Source of the DNA: Phycisphaerae bacterium
GTDB lineage: Bacteria; Planctomycetota; Phycisphaerae; Tepidisphaerales; Tepidisphaeraceae
Direction: 5' to 3'
DNA length: 64,000 nt
Assembly (NCBI GenBank): GCA_025924315.1
Contig: JAICIO010000023.1
Coordinates: 1-64,000 of the forward strand
The translations under genes and the position numbers were made by a program. This document shows, one piece after another, positions 23,522-30,547 of the stretch (within the stretch, counting starts at the first letter, position 1; each line of letters opens with the position of its first letter). The notes below the pieces were generated by a model. The model had not been told where the DNA came from. It saw only the letters and a program-made list of their open reading frames with translations, and made no database searches.

Positions 23522-24571
23522 CTAGCCCGCGCTAAGGAGGTCGACGGTGCAATCGATTACTGGATTCGGGCACGACCAGACGAGGAGAAACAGCGCCTCT
23601 CGTGCGAGACGCTGCGCGGGATGGCCCGCCAGCAGGCCTGTGCCTTTGTAGAGCGCGACGGCGGAGTGGGCGATCCGCAGCGCCAGCTCGTTGCAGGCTC
23701 CGCGGAGGCGCGGGCCATCTTCGGGACGATTCGACTTCGAGGGATCGCAGAAGTTGAGGACTTCGGCGCGAAGGGTGCGCAGTTGATCTTCGAATCGCGC
23801 TTGCGTGGATCGAGCGAGGGACGAATCATGTTCGGCGACGAGATCGAGCGCGCCGCGGGCGAGGCCGAGGGCGAGGAAGGATTGGCCGATCGGTAGCGAT
23901 TTCTTCCGCCCGGCGAGAACATTGTCTGCCGGGCCCGCGAGCAGCAGGTGATCTTCGATCAGCACATCGTCGCAGCGAATCGCGCCGGTGTGACTCGCGG
24001 CCAGCGCGACGAGCGGCAGGGGCGGGTCGATGGTGACGCCTTCGCGATCGGTTGGAACGGCGAACAGGATCTGCTGCGGACCGACGGCGGCGCCGGCGAC
24101 CACGTATTGCGAGTGATCCGCGCCGGACGACCACGGAATCACGCCGTTGATTCGATATCCGCCATCCACTTTTGACGCGATGAGCGCGGGCTCGCCGTGT
24201 TGCCGGCTGGTCGTGAGCTGAGCGATGCCGACCGTTGCGAAGATCGCATTGCGCGCCAGCAGCGGCAGCAGTTCTTCCTGCAGCGTGGTGTTCTGCGACG
24301 CCGCGATAAACCCGACCGCGGAATCGCGCTGCGTGAGGACGAGCGCCGTTGCGAGTGAGGCCGCGGCGATGGCTTCGTAGCGGAAGTGCAGTTCGATCGG
24401 CGAGAGATCTTTACCACCGCACCACGCGGGAATCGCCCATCGCATCGCGCCCGCGTGGGGCAGCACTTCGAGGTCTTGTGCCGGCCATTGGCCGTTGAGG
24501 TCGAACTCGGCCGCTCGTGCGCGAATGCCGGGCAGCAGCTCTCTCAGATTGGTCTCTTGAATCTCGTCCAC
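23522..24571 (-). CDS. acyl-CoA dehydrogenase family protein (diverged)
   Basis: A protein of about 349 residues with the acyl-CoA dehydrogenase layout: an all-helical start, then a beta domain (FATVGIAQLTTSRQ, KVDGGYRINGVIPWSSGADHSQYVV, AIRCDDVLIEDHLLLAGPAD) and a helical C-terminus (RLRGACNELALRIAHSAVALYKGTGL). The flavin-binding and WxxS-type segments are recognisable, but the catalytic Glu is not obvious, so it may act on an unusual substrate or be a related flavoprotein. The start is uncertain. The GTG at 24571 avoids translating a hairpin repeat upstream; frames continue to 24715. Confidence 0.68.
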   Translation of the reverse strand: MDEIQETNLRELLPGIRARAAEFDLNGQWPAQDLEVLPHAGAMRWAIPAWCGGKDLSPIELHFRYEAIAAASLATALVLTQRDSAVGFIAASQNTTLQEELLPLLARNAIFATVGIAQLTTSRQHGEPALIASKVDGGYRINGVIPWSSGADHSQYVVAGAAVGPQQILFAVPTDREGVTIDPPLPLVALAASHTGAIRCDDVLIEDHLLLAGPADNVLAGRKKSLPIGQSFLALGLARGALDLVAEHDSSLARSTQARFEDQLRTLRAEVLNFCDPSKSNRPEDGPRLRGACNELALRIAHSAVALYKGTGLLAGHPAQRLAREALFLLVWSCPNPVIDCTVDLLSAG

Positions 24572-24609
24572 GGCGAGATGGTAACACGGGAGGGAAGGAT
24601 CGGGGGAGG

Positions 24610-24701
24610 GCAGACGCCGGCTCTGAGCGAAGCGAAGACGCGGATCCTCGCACCGAGCTGCAGACATCCGCCTCTTCGCTTCGCTCAGAAGCGGCGTTTG
24701 C
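24610..24701. repeat. inverted repeat of the CTGAGCGAAGCGAAG family
   Basis: Arms at 24610-24644 and 24667-24701 pair over about 35 bases with a few mismatches, with the shared core CTGAGCGAAGCGAAG. It separates the acyl-CoA dehydrogenase homologue from the NRAMP gene and overlaps the 3' region next to the NRAMP stop. No other feature was seen in this gap. Confidence 0.8.
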
Positions 24702-24711
24702 GCGCCTCTGG

Positions 24712-26640
24712 TCACGCTTCCGGTTGCTTGCGAACCGCGAGGATCGGAATGTTCAACTTGTGGCGCAAGCCTTCGATCGTCGTGCCACGCAGGAGGTCGC
24801 CCAAGGCACGATGCCCGTGTCCACCAACGACGAGGAGGTCGAGTTTTTCGGCCTTTGCGATGCGCACGATCTCGCGTCGCACGTCGCCATAGCCGAGGAC
24901 GGCGCGGACAGGGATGCCCGCGTCGCGAAGATTGTCGCTCAGGCGATAGGCCAGCGCGTAGGTGTACTCTTCGTCGTGGCGGCGCTCGCGGTCGTCGGCG
25001 TTGGGGCCGTGATACTGTCCGCCGACGCCTTCGACGACGTGAATGAGAAGCAATTCAGCGCCGTCGACTCTGGCGTGCTTGATCGCCTCGGCAATCATCG
25101 GGGCATCGTCTTCGTGCGCGTCGAGCGCGACGCCCACGCGGCGGATGCGCCGATCGATGGCTCCGGCGGCGGAAACCACGCGCTCCATGACGTCCTGTCC
25201 CGGCTTTGCGACTTCGCGGGCCCGTTCGCGTCGGAAGGTCATCCATATGAGCAAGATGCCGAGCGCAACCGAGATGGGCACCGCCGTGACAAGCACGATC
25301 CACCGGTAGTCGCCTGCGGCGTGCGCCCACTCGGCGATCTTTTCGATTACGAGCTGCACGTTCAGGTAGATGATGACAGCGGCGACGAGCCACGCAATCG
25401 CGGTCACGATGATCGGCGACGCGAACTTCTGCATCTTCGCGCGGCTGCTGGTGAACTTCACCAGCGGCACCACCGCGAACGGGAGCTGCAGGCTGAGAAT
25501 CACCTGGCTAAGCACGAGCAAGCGCGTCGTGCCGCGCTCGCCGGTCAAATAGATCACGATCACCGCGGGGATGATCGCCATCGCACGCGTGATAAGGCGC
25601 CTGAGCCACGGGCGCATGCGAAATTCGAGAAAGCCTTCCATCGTGATCTGGCCGGCGAGCGTGCCGGTGATCGTCGAGCTTTGCCCGGCGCAGATCAGCG
25701 CGATTGCGAAAACCGCCGGCGCGAGCTTGCTGCCGAGGAGGTCCTTCAGCATTCGGTGCGCTTCCTGGATTTCCGCCACGACCTGCCCGCGGGCATGAAA
25801 GGTCGCCGCCGCGACGATCAGGATGGCAGCGTTGACGAAGAACGCGCAGTTCAGCGCGATGGCGGAATCAAGCAAGTTAAAGCGGCACGCCTGTCGCAAT
25901 CCTTCTTCGGTCTGTGCGACCTTTCGGCTCTGCACGAGCGCCGAATGCAGATACAAATTGTGCGGCATCACCGTCGCGCCCAGGATTCCAATCGCGACGA
26001 GGAGCATGTCTCCGCGAAGGATGTTCGGGACAAATCCTTTGGCGATCTCGGTCGGGTGCGGCTTGGAGAGAAAGATTTCGACGATGAAGCAGAGCCCGAT
26101 GATCGACACGAGCATCACGATGAACGCTTCCATCTTGCGGATGCCGAAGCGCTGAATCGCCAGCAGAAGGAACACATCGCACGCGGTGATGAGGATCGCG
26201 AATTCGAGCGGGATCGGCCGCGGAAGGAACATGCCCGAAAGCAGATTGATGCCGATCGCAGTGCCGAGCACTTCCGCGAGATCGCATGCGGCGATCGCAA
26301 TTTCGCAGAGCAAAAACAAAACCCACCGGACGAAATGCCCATACGAATCGCGGCACGATTGTGCCAGATCACGGCCAGTGACCAGGCCGAGGCGCGCGCT
26401 GAGCGTCTGCAGCAGAATCGCCATCAGGTTGCTCATCAGGAGCACCCAGATGAGCCGGTAGCCGAACTTCGCTCCGCCTTCCAGATCCGTCGCCCAGTTG
26501 CCCGGATCCATGTAGCCAACCGACACCATGTACGCCGGCCCCGCGAAGGCGAAGAGCCGCCGCCACCAGCTGCCCTCCGGAATCGCCACCGTCTGGTGGA
26601 CGTCTTCCATCGAGCGTGTTCGTGTCAGTTGCGTGGTCAC
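24712..26640 (-). CDS. NRAMP-family Mn2+/Fe2+ transporter fused to a UspA domain
   Basis: A 642-residue fusion. Residues 30-440 are a proton-coupled divalent metal transporter of the NRAMP (MntH) family, with the metal-site motif DPGNWATDLEGG in helix 1 and GATVMPHNLYLHSALVQ in helix 6. About residues 490-642 form a universal-stress-protein domain (VGVALDAHEDDAPMI, VVGGHGHRALGDLLRGTTIEG) on the cytoplasmic side. The UspA part may sense nucleotide and modulate uptake. It is preceded by a beta-barrel gene and diverges from a DtxR regulator, so manganese is the likeliest metal. The start is the GTG at 26640; an ATG at 26610 is an alternative. Confidence 0.92.
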   Translation of the reverse strand: MTTQLTRTRSMEDVHQTVAIPEGSWWRRLFAFAGPAYMVSVGYMDPGNWATDLEGGAKFGYRLIWVLLMSNLMAILLQTLSARLGLVTGRDLAQSCRDSYGHFVRWVLFLLCEIAIAACDLAEVLGTAIGINLLSGMFLPRPIPLEFAILITACDVFLLLAIQRFGIRKMEAFIVMLVSIIGLCFIVEIFLSKPHPTEIAKGFVPNILRGDMLLVAIGILGATVMPHNLYLHSALVQSRKVAQTEEGLRQACRFNLLDSAIALNCAFFVNAAILIVAAATFHARGQVVAEIQEAHRMLKDLLGSKLAPAVFAIALICAGQSSTITGTLAGQITMEGFLEFRMRPWLRRLITRAMAIIPAVIVIYLTGERGTTRLLVLSQVILSLQLPFAVVPLVKFTSSRAKMQKFASPIIVTAIAWLVAAVIIYLNVQLVIEKIAEWAHAAGDYRWIVLVTAVPISVALGILLIWMTFRRERAREVAKPGQDVMERVVSAAGAIDRRIRRVGVALDAHEDDAPMIAEAIKHARVDGAELLLIHVVEGVGGQYHGPNADDRERRHDEEYTYALAYRLSDNLRDAGIPVRAVLGYGDVRREIVRIAKAEKLDLLVVGGHGHRALGDLLRGTTIEGLRHKLNIPILAVRKQPEA

Positions 26641-26667
26641 GGTTGTGCTTTCGTTACATCGTCCGAA

Positions 26668-27501
26668 TCAGAAGCGCATCGAGAGGCCGATGAACGGGTT
26701 CACGTCCTCGGCGGAGTCCGTCAGGCCGATGTTTACGCCCGCGTCGAGCTGAATGTTGTCGGTCAGCTTGTACATCAACCCGGTGTCGAACGTCGCGATC
26801 GGGTCGCTCTTCTCTTCCCAGTTCATCGCGCCGTACAGCTCGACGTAGACGGTAAATTTGTCTGTGAGTTCCTGTTGAAGCACGGAGCTGAGGACTTGCT
26901 CGAAGTGGTAACCGCTTCCACCGGCGTCTTCGAGATAGTTTTCCTCCGCCATGATGCCGAGATTCGTCTTGTCGGAGATCTGCCACTGAAACGGGATGAT
27001 CAATCCGCCCTGAACTTTGTCGTTGCCCAGGTCATCCTGGCTGGTCGGAAGCGAGATGAATGGGAAGAGCGCGAGCGCCGTTTTTCCGCCGTCGTTTCCC
27101 CACAGGTTTTGGCGAATACCGATGGTGGTGATTCCGAATCCTTCGTGCCTTGTTTCGTCGCCATCGGATTTGGATCGTTCCCATTTGAACGGCTGAACGG
27201 TCAGGCTGAGCTCGGTGTTGCTAAGCAAGCCGAGCCTAAACTGCGTCGACATGAACGACCATGCGTCGGTGCGCGTGCCGTTGGTGTCGTCGTATACGTA
27301 GCCGACCACTTCGGATTCGAGTTGCAGGTGACCGGCGTCGATCGTGTGCGGCGTGTCGGTTTTGCTCGGCCGATCGGTCTCGAATTTCCGCATGAGGTTC
27401 GGCGGGGTTGGAGAGAGCAGCGTATAGGAATCCTTGTCGGACGCCGAAGTGGTGAGCGCAATCGCGCACGTGACGACGATAAATGACAACCGCGGCCTCA
27501 T
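26668..27501 (-). CDS. outer-membrane beta-barrel protein (MetA-pathway-like transporter family)
   Basis: A 277-residue protein with a signal peptide (about residues 1-20) followed by alternating beta strands ending in the C-terminal signature NPFIGLSMRF with a terminal Phe. The strand DAGHLQLESEVVGYVYDD and the later LGLLSNTELSLTVQPFKW are of the type found in the phenol MetA-like outer-membrane family. GAGGAG lies before the ATG. It is 27 bases upstream of the NRAMP gene on the same strand, so it could serve as an outer-membrane route for metal, though that is inference. Its promoter region is shared with the DtxR gene. Confidence 0.78.
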   Translation of the reverse strand: MRPRLSFIVVTCAIALTTSASDKDSYTLLSPTPPNLMRKFETDRPSKTDTPHTIDAGHLQLESEVVGYVYDDTNGTRTDAWSFMSTQFRLGLLSNTELSLTVQPFKWERSKSDGDETRHEGFGITTIGIRQNLWGNDGGKTALALFPFISLPTSQDDLGNDKVQGGLIIPFQWQISDKTNLGIMAEENYLEDAGGSGYHFEQVLSSVLQQELTDKFTVYVELYGAMNWEEKSDPIATFDTGLMYKLTDNIQLDAGVNIGLTDSAEDVNPFIGLSMRF

Positions 27502-27523
27502 TTTGACTCCTCAAAATAAAATA

Positions 27524-27537
27524 GTTGACCGATCAAC
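27524..27537. promoter_or_regulatory. candidate metal-regulator operator between the barrel and DtxR genes
   Basis: GTTGACCGATCAAC is an inverted repeat (GTTGA/TCAAC around a CCGA centre) in the AT-rich 73-base divergent spacer. Position and symmetry fit a DtxR/MntR-type operator controlling both directions. No biochemical evidence is available. Confidence 0.5.
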
Positions 27538-27574
27538 ATTTGTCAAACGACCGGCCGAATAATAGAGTGAAGTG

Positions 27575-28234
27575 ATGCCCAGCAGCACCGTCGAAAATTA
27601 CCTGAAGCAGATTTACCTGATGCAGCAGGGCGACGAAGCGCTGATTTCCATGGGCCACATCGCGATAGCCATGGGCGTCGTGCCGGGGACCGCGACGAGC
27701 ATGATCAAAACGCTCGCGGATTCGGGACTGGTGGAATACGAGCCGCGCGGCGGCGTGCGACTGACGACGGGCGGACGGAAGCTCGCGCTGCACGTGCTCC
27801 GTCGGCATCGATTGGTTGAGCTGTTCCTCGTCAAGGTGCTGGGACTCGATTGGTCGGAAGTGCATGCCGAGGCGGAGGAGTTGGAGCATTCGATCTCGGA
27901 CAAAGTGATCGATCGGATCGACGATGTCCTCGGGCACCCCAGCGTCGATCCGCATGGGGATCCGATCCCCAGCGCCAAAGGCCACGTGAACGATCGCCCC
28001 ACGATGAGCCTGGCAAATTGTGAAACCGAAACGTCGCTCCGCGTCGCGCGCGTCATCGATCAGGATCCGGCGTTTCTGCAATTCGCGAGTCGAAGCGGGC
28101 TGACGCCGGGCGTGTCGGTAAAGGTTGAATCGCGCGAAGCGGTCGCGGGGGCAGTTTCGGTCAAGCCGCAGGGGGCAAAAGCGGTAACACTGGGGACCGC
28201 GGCGGCGCAGAAAATACTGGTCGAGCCGTACTAA
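27575..28234 (+). CDS. DtxR/MntR-family metal-dependent regulator
   Basis: A 219-residue regulator. The N-terminal winged helix (SSTVENYLKQIYLMQQGDEALISMGHIA, then GTATSMIKTLADSGLVEYEP) binds DNA. The central dimerisation and metal domain has HRLVELFLVKVLGL, EVHAEAEELEHSISD and GHPSVDPHGDPIP, supplying the Cys/His/Glu-type ligands of the family. Residues 150-219 form the SH3-like FeoA domain (TPGVSVKVESREAV). It would repress metal import when Mn2+ or Fe2+ is bound; the divergent NRAMP and barrel genes are the obvious targets. The ATG at 27575 is used; a GTG lies one codon before. Confidence 0.93.
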   Translation: MPSSTVENYLKQIYLMQQGDEALISMGHIAIAMGVVPGTATSMIKTLADSGLVEYEPRGGVRLTTGGRKLALHVLRRHRLVELFLVKVLGLDWSEVHAEAEELEHSISDKVIDRIDDVLGHPSVDPHGDPIPSAKGHVNDRPTMSLANCETETSLRVARVIDQDPAFLQFASRSGLTPGVSVKVESREAVAGAVSVKPQGAKAVTLGTAAAQKILVEPY

Positions 28235-28301
28235 CAAAGCTCGTGCTCGCGCGTATCTTAAGGGGTGACGCCTCGAGTGAATTCGGCGATTATCTCCACC
28301 T

Positions 28302-29111
28302 ATGACCACCGCGAACCAATCATTGCCGGACACGGATTACGACCTCACACAGGAGCAGATCGACGCCTACCGCCGCGACGGCTTCATTCAACTGAATGAC
28401 GTCATCACTGGACCGGATCTGCAGGAGCTTCGCGACTCGGTCGCCCGCGCCGTTGAGAGCGAGTCGGGCGGACAGATCGATCCGAATCGCAAACGCGGGG
28501 GGTACGAAGAAATCTTCATCCAGAAGGTGAACCTCTGGCAGCGGCATCCGGATGTGAAGCGATTCGTGATGTGCCGGCGGTTTGCCAACCTGGCCGCGCG
28601 ATTGTCGGGTCGATCCATTCGCGTGTGGCATGATCAAGCACTCTTCAAAGAACCACGAACAGGCGCGAAGACGCCGTGGCACCAGGACACGCACTATTGG
28701 CCGCACCAGCAGAAGGACGATCAGCTGACGATCTGGATCGCGCTGAAGGACGCGACGATTCACAACGGCTGCATGTCGTTCATTCCCGGCACGCACAAGA
28801 TCAAAACCATCGAACCGATCAACCTCGCCAACCCACAGGACATCTTCCAGCTCGCGCCGCAGTTCAAAGGCATCAAGCCGAAGACCTGCGAGCTGAAGGC
28901 GGGCTCGGTCACGTTTCACAACGGCCTGACGTTCCACTACGCCGGCCCGAACAAAAGCGACGGCATGCGTGAGGCCTTCGCGATTTTGTATATCCCAGAT
29001 GGAACAACCTATTCCGGAACCGCTCACTGCGTGACCGATCCGCTGCTGCCGGGATTGAAGGTGGGCGACAAGCTCGACGGTGACATGTTCCCCCTCGTCT
29101 CAGACGTTTGA
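28302..29111 (+). CDS. phytanoyl-CoA dioxygenase (PhyH) family protein, first copy
   Basis: A 269-residue Fe(II)/2-oxoglutarate-dependent oxygenase. The iron ligands are visible as HQD in KTPWHQDTHYWPHQ and the distal His in FHNGLTFHYAGPN; the 2-oxoglutarate Arg is likely that in MREAFAILY. The family hydroxylates small organic acids, lipids or ectoine-type solutes. A paralogue lies 0.3 kb away on the other strand (29397-30209). The N-terminus MTTANQSLPDTDYDLTQEQI is typical. The substrate is unknown. Repeat copy D lies just after the stop. Confidence 0.88.
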   Translation: MTTANQSLPDTDYDLTQEQIDAYRRDGFIQLNDVITGPDLQELRDSVARAVESESGGQIDPNRKRGGYEEIFIQKVNLWQRHPDVKRFVMCRRFANLAARLSGRSIRVWHDQALFKEPRTGAKTPWHQDTHYWPHQQKDDQLTIWIALKDATIHNGCMSFIPGTHKIKTIEPINLANPQDIFQLAPQFKGIKPKTCELKAGSVTFHNGLTFHYAGPNKSDGMREAFAILYIPDGTTYSGTAHCVTDPLLPGLKVGDKLDGDMFPLVSDV

Positions 29112-29119
29112 ACGATCTT

Positions 29120-29195
29120 GTAGGGTGCGCTTCAGCGCACCGGTTATTGTTTTTCGAGCTGGAAGGAATAACCGGTGCGCTGAAGCGCACCCTAC
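29120..29195. repeat. REPIN-like doublet, GTAG family type II (GC/GC stem), copy D
   Basis: Same layout as copies B, C, E, F and G but with the stem GGTGCGC-TTCA-GCGCACC: the variable stem pair has changed on both sides and both arms agree. The left arm starts GTAGGG at 29120 and the right ends CCCTAC at 29195. The inner CGGTTATT extension is conserved. It lies between the convergent first PhyH gene and the small membrane protein. Confidence 0.93.
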
Positions 29196-29199
29196 GCGC

Positions 29200-29400
29200 T
29201 CATTCGAGTGGTGTCCGATCGTCCTTCCGCTTCGTGATCAACTCGTATCCCGCGATCAGGATCATCGTGACCGCGATCGCAAGCCAGAAGATCGACACGT
29301 CGTTGTCGTTGCGATAGTGGATCCACTCGATCGCAATGAGGACGATTCCTGCGATGATGCACAACACAGCGCCGAATTTTCGAAACAGTTCTCCGATCAT
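29200..29400 (-). CDS. small two-helix membrane protein coupled to the second PhyH gene
   Basis: A 66-residue protein with two hydrophobic helices (about residues 8-25 and 36-55) separated by the charged loop IHYRNDNDVS, and a basic tail (TKRKDDRTPLE). Its ATG overlaps the stop codon of the second PhyH gene by four bases (ATGA type), which supports it as a real coupled gene. No family was recognised. Confidence 0.65.
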   Translation of the reverse strand: MIGELFRKFGAVLCIIAGIVLIAIEWIHYRNDNDVSIFWLAIAVTMILIAGYELITKRKDDRTPLE

Positions 29401-30209
29401 GATTCTCTGTAAAGCACGGGGTTGAGGTGAGTCGCAACTTCATCATCGACCTTTGAACCCGGCATCCAAGTGCGCATGTCTGCAGGATGCGCTCGATTCG
29501 TATGTGGCGCGATGCGGATTCCGTCTTCGACGTAAATGATCGTCATCACGGCGCGGGGCTTTTCGGTGGTGTTCGGGCCGGCGCGGTGATAGGTCCACCC
29601 GTAGTGATAACTGACCTCGCCGAGGTCGAAGCGGTCGTCGTCCATCGGCAGATTCCGCTCGCTCAGCATCTGCTGAATCTTCTTCTCGCTTTCGTCGCTG
29701 ATCTCCAGATCGCGGCCGGCTTCGACGCGGTGACTTCCGACGGAAAACGCCAGCGGGCCCATTTCTTTCGGCGTTTCCTGCAGCGGCACCCACACTGTGC
29801 AGGAATTCGAATTGCTGAATGGCCAGTAGTACTGGTCCGCGTGCCACGGCGTGAATCCGCCGCCGGGTTCTTTGTAGAGTGCCTGATCGTGATACATCCG
29901 CACGCCTTTCACGCCCATGAGCTGCGCCGCGATGCGCGCGAGCTTTTTACTGAACGCGAACTCTTTCACGACATCGCTCTGCCTCCAGATATTCATTACC
30001 TGCAGAAACGCCCGCTGATAAGTGTTCCGCTGGCTCATCGGCAGCGTCTGCTGGTTCAGCCGCTTCACCTCTTCGGTGATCGCCTTCCCGTAATGTTCGA
30101 TCGTCTCCGGCGAGAGAACGTGCTTCAGTTTCACGTACCCGCGCTCGCGGAACGATTGGATCTGCTGCTCGGTCAATGGATACGGCGAATCGAGATCGAT
30201 CTGGCCCAA
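29397..30209 (-). CDS. phytanoyl-CoA dioxygenase (PhyH) family protein, second copy
   Basis: A 270-residue Fe(II)/2-oxoglutarate oxygenase paralogous to the gene at 28302. The iron motif is HAD in FTPWHADQYYWPF and the distal His lies in YGWTYHRAGPN. RMYHDQALYKEPGGG is shared with the first copy (VWHDQALFKEPRTG). The TTG at 30209 is the likeliest start because AGGAG sits five bases before it and the product then opens MGQIDLDSPYPLTEQQ; upstream frames lack a good site. Sequence identity between the two copies looks moderate, so they are old paralogues, not a recent duplication. Confidence 0.85.
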   Translation of the reverse strand: MGQIDLDSPYPLTEQQIQSFRERGYVKLKHVLSPETIEHYGKAITEEVKRLNQQTLPMSQRNTYQRAFLQVMNIWRQSDVVKEFAFSKKLARIAAQLMGVKGVRMYHDQALYKEPGGGFTPWHADQYYWPFSNSNSCTVWVPLQETPKEMGPLAFSVGSHRVEAGRDLEISDESEKKIQQMLSERNLPMDDDRFDLGEVSYHYGWTYHRAGPNTTEKPRAVMTIIYVEDGIRIAPHTNRAHPADMRTWMPGSKVDDEVATHLNPVLYRES

Positions 30210-30252
30210 GTCTACTCCTGAAAAGAAACGACCCGCGAAGTATAAGGGAGAG

Positions 30253-30474
30253 ATGATCGTTCCGCATGACCAGCTGCAACCGGACACGCTCCGCGCGCTG
30301 ATCGAAGAGTTCATCACGCGAAACGGCGCCGTTCAAGGGCATGAGGATGTGCCGATGGATCGCATGATTCAGCAGGTGATGGCGCAGCTGAAGAGCGGGA
30401 AAGTCATCATCCTGTTCGACGAAGAAGACGAGAGTTGCACGATCGTGCCGCGAGACACGTTGCGACCACAATAA
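30253..30474 (+). CDS. YheU family (UPF0270) protein
   Basis: A 73-residue protein matching the YheU/UPF0270 family along its length: IVPHDQLQPDTLRALIEEFITRNG at the start, a central LKSGKVIILFDEEDE, and the end TIVPRDTLRPQ. The E. coli protein is of similar length. Its function is not known. The ATG is preceded by GGGAGAG. It diverges from the second PhyH gene with a 43-base gap. Confidence 0.83.
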   Translation: MIVPHDQLQPDTLRALIEEFITRNGAVQGHEDVPMDRMIQQVMAQLKSGKVIILFDEEDESCTIVPRDTLRPQ

Positions 30475-30547
30475 AGCGTGGATTTCATTGCGGCCAGTGG
30501 GTTGTTTCGAGGATGATGCATGCGCCGTAATTCCTTCGGGGACATCC

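Noticed and set aside
24517-27486. 989-residue plus-strand open frame opposite the NRAMP-UspA gene
   Set aside because: Antisense shadow of a gene with clear NRAMP motifs; the frame's product is Arg/Asp/His-rich with no recognisable domain, a common artefact in high-GC DNA.
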